From: Ferrovibrio terrae
Lineage (GTDB): Bacteria > Pseudomonadota > Alphaproteobacteria > Ferrovibrionales > Ferrovibrionaceae
Length of the DNA stretch: 64,000 nucleotides
Direction of reading: 5' to 3'
Assembly: GCF_007197755.1 (NCBI RefSeq)
Contig: NZ_CP041636.1
Location: 186,001 to 250,000 of the forward strand
Part shown: positions 27,799 through 36,426 of the stretch, piece after piece
Layout of the letters: each line of letters opens with the position of its first letter
How positions within the stretch are numbered: the first letter of the stretch is position 1
The notes under the pieces: model-generated
Told to the model about the DNA's origin: nothing
Database searches by the model: none
The model's input: only the letters and a program-made list of their open reading frames with translations
Program-made: the position numbers and the translations under genes

Positions 27799-28323
27799 AT
27801 GCTGCCCAGCCACCCGCCCGCCGATCTGCGCATCTCGCGGCTGAAAACCCCGATCGGCACGGCCTTGCTGGTGACCGACGAGTGCAATGTGTTGCGCGCG
27901 CTCGACTGGAGCGACCATGAAGACCGGCTCCATCGCCTGCTGCGGCTCTATTACGGTGCCGGCATCGCATTGAAGACTGCCCGCATCCCGTCCGGTCTGC
28001 GCGCCTCCCTGGATGGCTATTTCACCGGCGACCTGAAACAGCTCGATGGCATCCCCTGCGCCGCTGCGGGCACGGAATTCCAGCGCAGCGTCTGGGGCGC
28101 GCTGCGCAGGATCCCGGCCGGCCAGACGATGAGCTACGGCGCGCTGGCGGCGAAACTGGGCTGACCGGCGGCGATGCGCGCCGTCGGCGCGGCGAATGGC
28201 GCCAATCCCTTAAGCGTCGTGGTGCCCTGCCATCGCCTGATCGGCGCCAACGGATCGCTGATCAAATATGGCGGCGGGCTGGAGCGCAAACGCTGGTTGC
28301 TGGCGCACGAGGGCGTCGCCTGA
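27799..28323 (+). pseudogene. ogt: Methylated-DNA-protein-cysteine methyltransferase (Ogt type) interrupted by in-frame TGA
   Basis: The first 121 codons encode the N-terminal domain and TEFQRSVWGALRRIPAGQTMSYGALAAKLG, the helix-turn-helix region of Ogt/Ada-C proteins. Codon 122 (28162-28164) is TGA. The same frame then continues without any shift as [19 protein letters not shown], the catalytic VPCHR (cysteine at codon 144) and [12 protein letters not shown], ending at 28323, for a normal total of about 174 codons. In relatives this position is usually Arg, so a CGA-to-TGA change is the simplest cause. The short product would lack the acceptor cysteine and be inactive. Sequencing error, recent nonsense mutation or readthrough remain open; selenocysteine is unlikely because the catalytic Cys is elsewhere. 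Confidence 0.85.
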
Positions 28324-28330
28324 ACGAAAA

Positions 28331-28357
28331 CGGCCGGCGGTTCATCACCGCCGGCCG
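28331..28357 (-). terminator. Terminator of the ilv operon
   Basis: A perfect stem CGGCCGGCGG/CCGCCGGCCG with a 7-base loop lies between ilvC and the convergent ogt gene. On the minus strand it is followed by TTTTCGTT, so it best serves ilvC. Confidence 0.7.
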
Positions 28358-28380
28358 CGTCGTGTGCGATATGAAATCGC

Positions 28381-29421
<1,041 letters not shown>

Positions 29422-29450
29422 TTAAAGCGTCGTTGTTCGTATTCAGTGAA

Positions 29451-29966
29451 TTAGAGTGGCTTGGGGCCGCGGCTGATCGCCACCACGCCAGTGCGCGAGA
29501 CATCGATCAGGCCCAACGGCTTCATCAGCTCGACAAAGGCGTTGATCTTTTCCGGCGCGCCGGTCAGCTCGAAGACGAAGGATTCGATAGTGCTGTCGAC
29601 CGCCCGGGCGCGGAAGATATCGGCGATGCGCAGGCTCTCCACGCGCTTCTCGCCGGTGCCGGCCACCTTGATCAGCGCCAGTTCGCGCGCAATGTGCGGG
29701 CCTTCAACCGTCAAATCATGGACATTATGCACCGGCACCAGCCGACCGAGCTGCGCCTTGATCTGGTCGATCACATTGGACGGACCAGACGTGACGACCG
29801 TGATGCGCGACAGATGCGCGGCATCGGACACCTCTGCCACCGTGAGGCTTTCGATATTGTAGCCACGGCCGGAGAACAGCCCGACGACACGGGCGAGGAT
29901 GCCGGGCTCGTTATCGACAAGCACTGAGAGAATGTGAGACTGGATCGGCTGCTGCGACGCGGACAT
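29451..29966 (-). CDS. ilvH: Acetolactate synthase small regulatory subunit
   Basis: The 171-residue regulatory subunit activates IlvB and confers valine feedback inhibition. The N-terminal ACT domain is visible as HILSVLVDNEPGILARVVG with GRGYNIESLTVA (about 11-42), and a second ACT-like domain fills the C-terminal half. It lies 31 bases after ilvB. Confidence 0.95.
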   Translation of the reverse strand: MSASQQPIQSHILSVLVDNEPGILARVVGLFSGRGYNIESLTVAEVSDAAHLSRITVVTSGPSNVIDQIKAQLGRLVPVHNVHDLTVEGPHIARELALIKVAGTGEKRVESLRIADIFRARAVDSTIESFVFELTGAPEKINAFVELMKPLGLIDVSRTGVVAISRGPKPL

Positions 29967-29997
29967 GATCTGATTTCTTCTTCTGTGACGCCGGACC

Positions 29998-31785
29998 TCA
30001 GACGAGGGCCATGCCCTCTTCGGTGACGCTGGCGTTGCTCGAATCCTTCGGCTTGTCGTCAGCCAGGATCATCTCGTTATGGGCCGCACCCGACGGCACC
30101 ATCGGGAAGCAGTTCTCCGCCTTGTCGACGGCGACATCCACCACCACCGGACCGTCATAGGCGATCATCTCCCTGATGACGCCATCGAGGTCGCCCGGGT
30201 CGGTCACGCGCAGACCCTTGCAATGGAAGGCTTCGGCCAGCTTGACGAAATCGGGCAGCGATTCCGAATAGCTCTGCGAGTAGCGGCCGCCATGCAGCAG
30301 CTGCTGCCACTGGCGCACCATGCCCATATATTCGTTGTTGAGGATGAACACCTTCACCGGCAGGCGGAACTGCGCCGCGGTGCCGAGTTCCTGGATGTTC
30401 ATCAGGATCGAGGCTTCGCCGGCGATATCCACCACCAGCTTGCCGGGATGGCCGAGCTGCACGCCGATGGCAGCCGGCAGGCCATAGCCCATGGTGCCGA
30501 GGCCGCCCGAGGTCATCCAGCGGTTCGGCTTGTTGAACTTGTAGAACTGGGCCGCCCACATCTGGTGCTGGCCCACTTCGGTGGTGATGAAGGTGTCCTG
30601 ATCCTTGGTCAGCTCATACAGCCGCTCGATGGCGAGCTGCGGCTTGATGATCTTGGAATCCTTCTTGTACTTGAGGCTGTCGCGGGCGCGCCACTGGTCG
30701 ATCTGCTGCCACCACTTGTCGAGCGCCTTCTGGTTCGGCTTGTAACCGCCCTGTTTCCACGCCGCGATCATCTGCTCCAGCACGCGGCAGGCATCGCCGA
30801 CGATGTTCAGGTCGCAACGCACGGTCTTGTTGTGCGAGGACGGATCGATATCGACATGGATCTTCTTCGAGCCCGGCGAGAAAGCCGCCAGACGACCGGT
30901 GATGCGGTCATCGAATCGCGCACCGATATTGATCATCACGTCGCAATCATGCATCGCATGATTGGCTTCCCAAGTGCCATGCATGCCCAGCATGCCGAGG
31001 AACTGCCGGTCGGTGGCGGGATAGCCGCCCAGACCCATCAGCGTGTTGGTGATCGGGAAGCCGGTCAGCTGCACGAATTCGCGCAGCAGGTCAGAGGCCT
31101 TCGGGCCCGCATTGATGATGCCGCCGCCGGTATAGAAGACCGGGCGTTCGGCGGCGGCCATCATGGCGACCGCTTCCTTGATCTTGGCGTCGTCGCCGTT
31201 CACCTGCGGGCGATAGGTCTTGTGCTTGACGTTGTCCTTGCCGGTGTAGGTGCCGGGCGCAACCTGCACATCCTTGGGCAGGTCGATCACCACCGGGCCC
31301 GGACGGCCGCTGGTGGCGACATAGAAGGCCTCGTGCACGACGCGCGACAGGTCGTCCACGTTTTTGACCAGATAGTTGTGCTTGGTGCAGGGCCGGGTGA
31401 TGCCGGTGGTGTCGCATTCCTGGAAAGCATCCGTGCCGACCAGATGGGTGGCGACCTGGCCGGTCAGGCAGATCACCGGAATGGAATCGAGCAGCGCATC
31501 GGTCAGGCCGGTGACGGCATTGGTGGCGCCGGGGCCGGAGGTGACCAGCACCACACCGGGCTTGCCGGTCGAGCGGGCGTAACCCTCGGCGGCATGCACC
31601 GCACCCTGCTCATGGCGCACCAGGATGTGGCGGATGGCATTCTGCTTGAACAGCGCGTCGTAAATCGGGAGGACCGCGCCGCCGGGATAGCCGAATACGA
31701 CCTCAACACCCTGGTCGATCAGGGCCTTGATCAGCATTTCAGCACCGGACATCTGGGCCGGCGCAGCCTGCGCTGCGGTGGACAT
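29998..31785 (-). CDS. ilvB: Acetolactate synthase large catalytic subunit
   Basis: ThDP-dependent enzyme joining two pyruvates (or pyruvate and 2-ketobutyrate) at the entry to branched-chain amino acid synthesis. It is 595 residues from ATG 31785. The ThDP-activating glutamate is in LVRHEQGAVHAAEGYAR (about 55-70), and the ThDP/Mg2+ motif is VVDIAGEASILMNIQE, a GEA form of the usual GDG/GDA that I recall as common in alphaproteobacteria. A longer frame to 31887 is only leader sequence. The first gene of ilvBHC, it follows miaA on the same strand by 115 bases. Confidence 0.96.
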   Translation of the reverse strand: MSTAAQAAPAQMSGAEMLIKALIDQGVEVVFGYPGGAVLPIYDALFKQNAIRHILVRHEQGAVHAAEGYARSTGKPGVVLVTSGPGATNAVTGLTDALLDSIPVICLTGQVATHLVGTDAFQECDTTGITRPCTKHNYLVKNVDDLSRVVHEAFYVATSGRPGPVVIDLPKDVQVAPGTYTGKDNVKHKTYRPQVNGDDAKIKEAVAMMAAAERPVFYTGGGIINAGPKASDLLREFVQLTGFPITNTLMGLGGYPATDRQFLGMLGMHGTWEANHAMHDCDVMINIGARFDDRITGRLAAFSPGSKKIHVDIDPSSHNKTVRCDLNIVGDACRVLEQMIAAWKQGGYKPNQKALDKWWQQIDQWRARDSLKYKKDSKIIKPQLAIERLYELTKDQDTFITTEVGQHQMWAAQFYKFNKPNRWMTSGGLGTMGYGLPAAIGVQLGHPGKLVVDIAGEASILMNIQELGTAAQFRLPVKVFILNNEYMGMVRQWQQLLHGGRYSQSYSESLPDFVKLAEAFHCKGLRVTDPGDLDGVIREMIAYDGPVVVDVAVDKAENCFPMVPSGAAHNEMILADDKPKDSSNASVTEEGMALV

Positions 31786-31800
31786 GACGCTCAAATCCTT

Positions 31801-31872
31801 CGGGCAAACGGCCCTTTTAGGTAAAGACTGGCCTTTTAGACGAAAATCGGCCGGAACACGGGCCCCGGCCGT
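31801..31872 (-). other. Structured leader between miaA and ilvB
   Basis: The 115-base gap holds a 7-base-arm inverted repeat (CGGCCGG...CCGGCCG, about 31848-31871) and a direct repeat of the type GGCC-TTTTAG (31810-31840). No leader peptide rich in Leu, Val or Ile was found. It may be an untranslated regulatory leader or an mRNA processing site; the function is not known. Confidence 0.3.
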
Positions 31873-31900
31873 CAAAATCGGCGCCAACCTAAACGGGGGG

Positions 31901-32866
31901 TCAGCGGGCCGTCAACAGGTATCTCACAATGAATGGAAAGATTTCTGCCTCTAGGTTGAAATTTTCTTGCTGACTTAAGTCTTTTTCCACAACCAGGTCA
32001 GGACTGAACTGGTGCCGGAACCAGGTGGTCTGGCGTTTGGCGTAATGCCGGGTGTTGAGCTGGCCGACCCGGACCGCCTCTTCGAGGCTGATTTCACCCT
32101 TAAGATACTGAGCCAGTTCAGGAAGTCCATGCGCCTTGCGCATCGGGGCCTCCATCGGGATATCGCCGCGGGCCAGCACGGCTTTGGCCTCGTCGAGCGC
32201 GCCGACGTCGATCATGCCCTCGAAACGCCGGTCAATCCGGGCATAGAGGCTGTCGCGCGGCGGCTGCAGCAACAGACGAAAGGCCGGGTTCGGCAGACCG
32301 GGACTGACCGGCGCTTTCTGCCACTCGATGAGCCCGCGACCAGTCACCTGCAGCACTTCCCAGGCCCGCACCAGCCGCTGGCTGTCGCCCGGCTTCAGGT
32401 TGGCGGCGGTGTCCGGATCGGCATGTTTCAGCGCGGCATGCAGGCTCTGCGGGCCTTCGCTGTCGAGCCGGGCGCGAACCTCGGCGCGAACCTCGGCCGG
32501 GATCGGCGGGATCTCGGCCAGCCCCTCGAACAGGCTGCGCAGATACATGCCGGTGCCGCCCAGCAGGATCGGCACCCGGCCCTCGGCAATGGTCTCTGTT
32601 ATGGCCTGCTTTGCCAGATCGACCCACACGGCAGCCGTGCCATGCACGGCGCCATCCAGCACGCCATAGAGCCGGTGCGGCGCCCGGCGCATCTCGTCGT
32701 CCGTCGGCCGCGCCGTCAGGACCCGCAGGTCGCGATACACCTGCATGCTGTCGGCATTGATGATGGTGCCGTTCACCTTTTCGGCGATGGCGATGCCAAG
32801 CGCCGACTTGCCGCTGGCAGTGGGGCCGGCGACGACAAGGATCGGGGCTTTGCTGGGATCGATCAC
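31901..32866 (-). CDS. miaA: tRNA dimethylallyltransferase
   Basis: Adds a dimethylallyl group to A37 of tRNAs that read UNN codons. The 321-residue protein has the P-loop VAGPTASGKSALG (about 11-23), the DSMQVYRDL motif for the isoprenoid donor (about 38-46), and the RVGQLNTRHYAKRQTTWFR tRNA-contact block near residue 285. It diverges from serB, sharing a 49-base promoter gap. Confidence 0.95.
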   Translation of the reverse strand: MIDPSKAPILVVAGPTASGKSALGIAIAEKVNGTIINADSMQVYRDLRVLTARPTDDEMRRAPHRLYGVLDGAVHGTAAVWVDLAKQAITETIAEGRVPILLGGTGMYLRSLFEGLAEIPPIPAEVRAEVRARLDSEGPQSLHAALKHADPDTAANLKPGDSQRLVRAWEVLQVTGRGLIEWQKAPVSPGLPNPAFRLLLQPPRDSLYARIDRRFEGMIDVGALDEAKAVLARGDIPMEAPMRKAHGLPELAQYLKGEISLEEAVRVGQLNTRHYAKRQTTWFRHQFSPDLVVEKDLSQQENFNLEAEIFPFIVRYLLTAR

Positions 32867-32915
32867 GGAAGGCCTATCTGTTGCGCCGCCTGTTGTACAA
32901 GCCTAGAAGAGTCGG

Positions 32916-33818
32916 ATGCAAAACATTCTGACCCTGATCGCCGCGCCTCATAACGCCGTGCTGACGCCCAAACTCACCAGCGCCGTACGCGACGCGCTGG
33001 CCATGGCGCGGGGCCTGGTCGGCCCGCCGGACTGGCTGGATCCCGGCATCGCCTGCGACATCCCTTTCGACAATGTGGATGTGCGCGAGGCTGAAAAACT
33101 GACGCGCGCGGCGTTGCGCAATGCGCCGGTCGATGTGATCGCGCTGCCCACCTCGCCCAACCGGCGGAAGAGGGCCCTGGTGGCCGACATGGAGTCGACC
33201 ATCATCCGCAACGAGATGCTGGATGAACTCGCCTACCTCGCCGAGATCGGCGAGCAGGTGGCCGAGATCACGCGCAAGGCGATGAATGGCGAGCTGGATT
33301 TCTATGAAGCGATCCGCGAGCGTGTCAGCCTCCTGAAAGGCCAGCCGGCCACCCTGCTGGATGATGCTGCCAAGCGCATCAAGCTGATGCCCGGCGCACA
33401 GGCGCTGCTCGCCACGCTGAAAAGTCATGGTGTGTATTGCGCGCTGGTCTCGGGCGGCTTTGACTACTACACCCAGCCGATTGCCGAACAGCTTGGCTTC
33501 GACGAGCAGCAGGCCAACCACATGATCCTCGAGAACGAGGCGATTGCCGGCATCCGTGAGCCGATCCTGGGCCGCGAGGCGAAGCTGGAAGCGCTGCAGC
33601 GCGTGGCGCGCGAGCGTGGCATCACGGTGGAAGATTGCATCACGGTGGGCGACGGCGCCAACGATCTTGCCATGCTGGGCGCCGCCGGGATGGGCGTGGC
33701 CTATCATGCCAAGCCGAAGGTGCAGGAGCAGGCCCGCATCAACATCCGCCACGGCGACCTGACGGCGCTGCTGTATCTGCAGGGCTATCGCGCCGACGAG
33801 ATTTACGGGCGGGGCTGA
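32916..33818 (+). CDS. serB: Phosphoserine phosphatase
   Basis: HAD-superfamily enzyme for the last step of serine synthesis. The 300-residue protein has an N-terminal ACT-like region of about 85 residues. The catalytic motif I is DMESTIIRNEMLDEL (about 90-104), motif II LVSGGFDYY (about 177-185), the conserved Lys is in REAKLEAL, and motif III is VGDGANDLAMLGAAG (about 245-259). The serB-miaA divergent arrangement is common in alphaproteobacteria. Confidence 0.95.
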   Translation: MQNILTLIAAPHNAVLTPKLTSAVRDALAMARGLVGPPDWLDPGIACDIPFDNVDVREAEKLTRAALRNAPVDVIALPTSPNRRKRALVADMESTIIRNEMLDELAYLAEIGEQVAEITRKAMNGELDFYEAIRERVSLLKGQPATLLDDAAKRIKLMPGAQALLATLKSHGVYCALVSGGFDYYTQPIAEQLGFDEQQANHMILENEAIAGIREPILGREAKLEALQRVARERGITVEDCITVGDGANDLAMLGAAGMGVAYHAKPKVQEQARINIRHGDLTALLYLQGYRADEIYGRG

Positions 33819-33828
33819 AACGCTCAGT

Positions 33829-33897
33829 CGTCATTCCCGCGAAAGCGGGAATCCAGAGCAACGGAAAGACTGGGTCCCCGCTTTCGCGGGGACGACG
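33829..33897. repeat. Paired-hairpin intergenic repeat
   Basis: Two perfect hairpins, TTCCCGC-GAAA-GCGGGAA (33834-33851) and CCCCGC-TTTC-GCGGGG (33876-33891), flanked by CGTCAT and GACGACG, form a larger imperfect palindrome between the serB stop and the stop of the convergent hydroxybutyrate dehydrogenase gene. This is the widespread alphaproteobacterial extragenic repeat style and may also end both transcripts. Confidence 0.75.
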
Positions 33898-33905
33898 AGT
33901 CAAGG

Positions 33906-34688
33906 TCAGCGCGCGGTCCAGCCGCCATCGATCGCAATCGCCGTGCCGGTGATCGACTTCGCCGCATCGCCGCACAGATAGACGGCGAGCGCGGCCACTT
34001 CCTCGATCTCGACAAAGCGCCGGGTCGGCTGCACCGCCAGGATCACTTCGCGGATCACCTTGTCGCGCGGCATGTTATGCGCCTTGGCCTGGTCGTCGAT
34101 CTGGTTCTCGACCAGCGGCGTGCGCACATAGCCGGGGCAGATCGCATTCACCGTGATGCCGGCTTCGGCCACTTCCAGCGCGACCGACTTGGTCAGGCCG
34201 ACCTGGCCATGCTTGGCCGCCACATAGGCCGACTTGAACGGCGAGGCGATCAGCCCATGCGCCGAGGCGATATTCACGATGCGGCCCCAGCCCTTGTTCT
34301 TCATGCCGGGCAGCGCGGTCTTGATGCAGTGGAAGCTGGACGACAGGTTGATGCTCTGGATCGCCTCCCACTTGGCATCGGGGAATTCATCCACCGGCGA
34401 CACGAACTGGATGCCGGCATTGTTGACCAGGATGTCGATGCCGCCGAGCTCCTGTTCGGACTTTTTGATGAAGGCGGCAATCGCCTCGCCCTTGCTCATG
34501 TCGGCACCGTCATAGACCACCTTGACGCCGAATTCGGCCGCGATGCCCGCCCGCAGCTTTTCGATCTCGGCGGCGTCGCCGAAGCCGTTCAGCATCAGGT
34601 TGACGCCCTCTTTGGCCAGCGCCCGGGCGATCCCTAAACCGATCCCGCTGGTGGAACCCGTGACGACGGCGGACTTGCCTTTCAGCAT
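33906..34688 (-). CDS. 3-hydroxybutyrate dehydrogenase (SDR family)
   Basis: A 260-residue short-chain dehydrogenase. The cofactor motif is TGSTSGIGLG (about 10-19), NNAG lies at 89-92, and the catalytic set is Ser142, Tyr155 and Lys159 (YVAAK). The segments GFGDAAEIEKLR and NAICPGYVRTPLVENQI are typical of D-3-hydroxybutyrate dehydrogenases, which oxidise 3-hydroxybutyrate to acetoacetate during use of polyhydroxybutyrate. No PHB depolymerase or synthase gene is nearby. The product call is firmer than any exact gene symbol. Confidence 0.9.
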   Translation of the reverse strand: MLKGKSAVVTGSTSGIGLGIARALAKEGVNLMLNGFGDAAEIEKLRAGIAAEFGVKVVYDGADMSKGEAIAAFIKKSEQELGGIDILVNNAGIQFVSPVDEFPDAKWEAIQSINLSSSFHCIKTALPGMKNKGWGRIVNIASAHGLIASPFKSAYVAAKHGQVGLTKSVALEVAEAGITVNAICPGYVRTPLVENQIDDQAKAHNMPRDKVIREVILAVQPTRRFVEIEEVAALAVYLCGDAAKSITGTAIAIDGGWTAR

Positions 34689-34846
34689 GGCGCGACCTTT
34701 CTTACCTGCCTGGAGAGAGGCCGAAGCCTAGCGGAAAAGCCCGGCTTTTGCCTAGGCGCAGCCGGCTGCGGCCGGGTCTGAGCCTTGCGGCTGCCGCGCC
34801 GCCCATGGGATACTTTTGACAGCACTTTTGCAGGAGCCTTTCGCGC

Positions 34847-35470
34847 ATGCTGAACCGTATCACCCGCCTGGACGAGGACGAGCCGGAGAAGAACGGCGAG
34901 ACCGACAAGGAGAAGGTGCGGGACAAGACCCCGGCCATCGAGGAGCGCCTTTTCAAGGCGCGCACCATCCTGATTTTCGGCGGCATCGACCAGAAACTGG
35001 CCAAGGAAGTTTCGGCCCGCCTGCTGGCGCTGCAGTCGGCCAGCGACGACCCGGTCACCATCTACATCAACAGCCAGGGCGGCCACGTCGAATCGGGCGA
35101 CACGATCTATGACATGATCAAGTTCGTGAAGCCGGATGTGCGCGTGGTCGGCACCGGCTGGGTCGCTTCGGCCGGCGCGCTGATCTTTTCCGCCGCCAAG
35201 AAAGAAAACCGCTTCTCGCTGCCCAACACCCGCTTCCTGCTGCATCAACCGTCTGGCGGCGCCGGCGGCACGGCTTCGGATGTCGCCATCCAGGCCAAGG
35301 AAATCATCCGCATGCGTAAGCGGCTGAACGAGATCTTCGCCCGCGAGACCGGTCAGCCGATCGAGCGGATCGAGAAGGATACCGACCGCGATTACTGGAT
35401 GAGCGCGGAACAGGCCGTGGAATACGGCCTGGTCGGCAAGGTCGTGCAGAACGCCCGCGAGATCGAATAA
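34847..35470 (+). CDS. ClpP-like serine peptidase with charged N-terminal extension
   Basis: A 207-residue member of the ClpP family. The catalytic triad is complete and correctly spaced: Ser108 (GWVASAGAL), His133 (LLHQPSGG) and Asp182 (DRDYWMSAEQA). Differences from housekeeping ClpP are ASAG where ASMG is usual, and a highly charged N-terminal 35 residues rich in Glu/Lys. There is no neighbouring clpX, lon or tig, the usual company of the main clpP, so this is probably a paralog. Whether it pairs with ClpX or ClpA cannot be told. It is followed by a strong terminator. Confidence 0.88.
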   Translation: MLNRITRLDEDEPEKNGETDKEKVRDKTPAIEERLFKARTILIFGGIDQKLAKEVSARLLALQSASDDPVTIYINSQGGHVESGDTIYDMIKFVKPDVRVVGTGWVASAGALIFSAAKKENRFSLPNTRFLLHQPSGGAGGTASDVAIQAKEIIRMRKRLNEIFARETGQPIERIEKDTDRDYWMSAEQAVEYGLVGKVVQNAREIE

Positions 35471-35489
35471 AGCTCGCTGATAGAATGCG

Positions 35490-35533
35490 AAAAGGCCGGC
35501 TGCCAGAATAGCTCTCTGGGCCGGCCTTTTTTT
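35490..35533 (+). terminator. Bidirectional terminator, shared-loop family copy 1
   Basis: AAAAGGCCGGC (35490-35500) pairs with GCCGGCCTTTT (35520-35530), with a run of seven T. The inner loop has its own CCAGA/TCTGG pair (CCAGAATAGCTCTCTGG). It separates the ClpP-like gene from the convergent amidotransferase. Similar elements lie at 36369 and 41495. Confidence 0.85.
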
Positions 35534-36302
35534 ATGCGGCGAGCGCGCTGAGCGTCACTTCGCTGGCCTCGGCGGCCACCAGCACATGGCCCGGCGGCAC
35601 CGGCAGCCATTTCTGCACATGCTCGTCCAGCGGTTCTGACACGATGGTGAGCCGGCCGTCCTCCATGCGCCAGTACAGGCTGGGCGGCTCGGCATCGCTC
35701 GAATAGCGGATCGCGTAGACCGAGCGGCCATCAGTGAGCGACGCCGTCATGCGGAAAGCCTCGGTGATGCCATCCTCGATCATCAGCTTGCGCACATCGG
35801 CAATGGCGGCCGAGATCGCCGCCAGCGGATCGCGGTCGAGGCCGTGATGCAGCATGAGATAGAAGATCGCTTCCGAATCCGTGGTGCCCAGCCGCTGCTC
35901 ATACAGGCCATCGGGAATCAGTGCCTCGAGACGGCGGCGCAAACGCGCATAGCCGCCGATCTGGCCATTGTGCATGAACAGCCAGCGCCCGTTGGAAAAC
36001 GGGTGGCAGTTGGCGCGCGAGGTGGCCGTGCCGGTGGAGGCACGCACATGCGCCAGGAACAGGCTGGAGCGGATCTGATGCGCGATGCTGCGCAGGTTCG
36101 GATCGTTCCAGGCCGGCAGGATGTCGCGATAGGTGCCGGGCAGGTCGCGTTCGGCATACCAGCCGACGCCGAAGCCGTCGCCGTTGGTGGCGACCGCTGC
36201 CTTGCGCGCATGCAGGCTCTGCTCGATCAGCGAATAACGCGGCGCGAACAGCAGGTCCTCCAGATAGATCGGATCGCCCCGATAGGTCAGCCAGCGGCAC
36301 AT
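35532..36302 (-). CDS. Class II glutamine amidotransferase (YafJ/EgtC-like)
   Basis: A 256-residue Ntn-type amidotransferase. Cys2 after the initiator Met is the nucleophile (MCRWLTYRG). GDGFGVGWY (about 42-50), HVRASTG and HPFSNGRWLFMHNGQI (about 100-115) form the glutamine pocket. Relatives include EgtC, which removes glutamate in ergothioneine synthesis, but no egtB or egtD is nearby, so the substrate is unknown. Its last codons overlap the terminator shared with the ClpP-like gene. Confidence 0.88.
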   Translation of the reverse strand: MCRWLTYRGDPIYLEDLLFAPRYSLIEQSLHARKAAVATNGDGFGVGWYAERDLPGTYRDILPAWNDPNLRSIAHQIRSSLFLAHVRASTGTATSRANCHPFSNGRWLFMHNGQIGGYARLRRRLEALIPDGLYEQRLGTTDSEAIFYLMLHHGLDRDPLAAISAAIADVRKLMIEDGITEAFRMTASLTDGRSVYAIRYSSDAEPPSLYWRMEDGRLTIVSEPLDEHVQKWLPVPPGHVLVAAEASEVTLSALAA

Positions 36303-36368
36303 ATGTTTCCCCCGGATTCGTTCAGCCTATTTTACGGGAAACGACTGGGATTTGCGACGCGGGCAAAG

Positions 36369-36405
36369 AAAAAGGCCGGCACCAAGATATCTGGGCCGGC
36401 CTTTT
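36369..36405 (-). terminator. Bidirectional terminator, shared-loop family copy 2
   Basis: Stem GGCCGGC (36374-36380) and GCCGGCC (36395-36401), flanked by A5 on one side and T4 on the other, loop ACCAAGATATCTGG. On the minus strand it lies just past the degP stop. Confidence 0.85.
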
Positions 36406-36426
36406 GTAATCCGTTTCCGGAGGCGC

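Noticed and set aside
28162-28164. Selenocysteine codon in ogt
   Set aside because: The catalytic Cys is intact 22 codons later and the TGA sits where Arg is usual; no selenocysteine insertion structure was recognised downstream.
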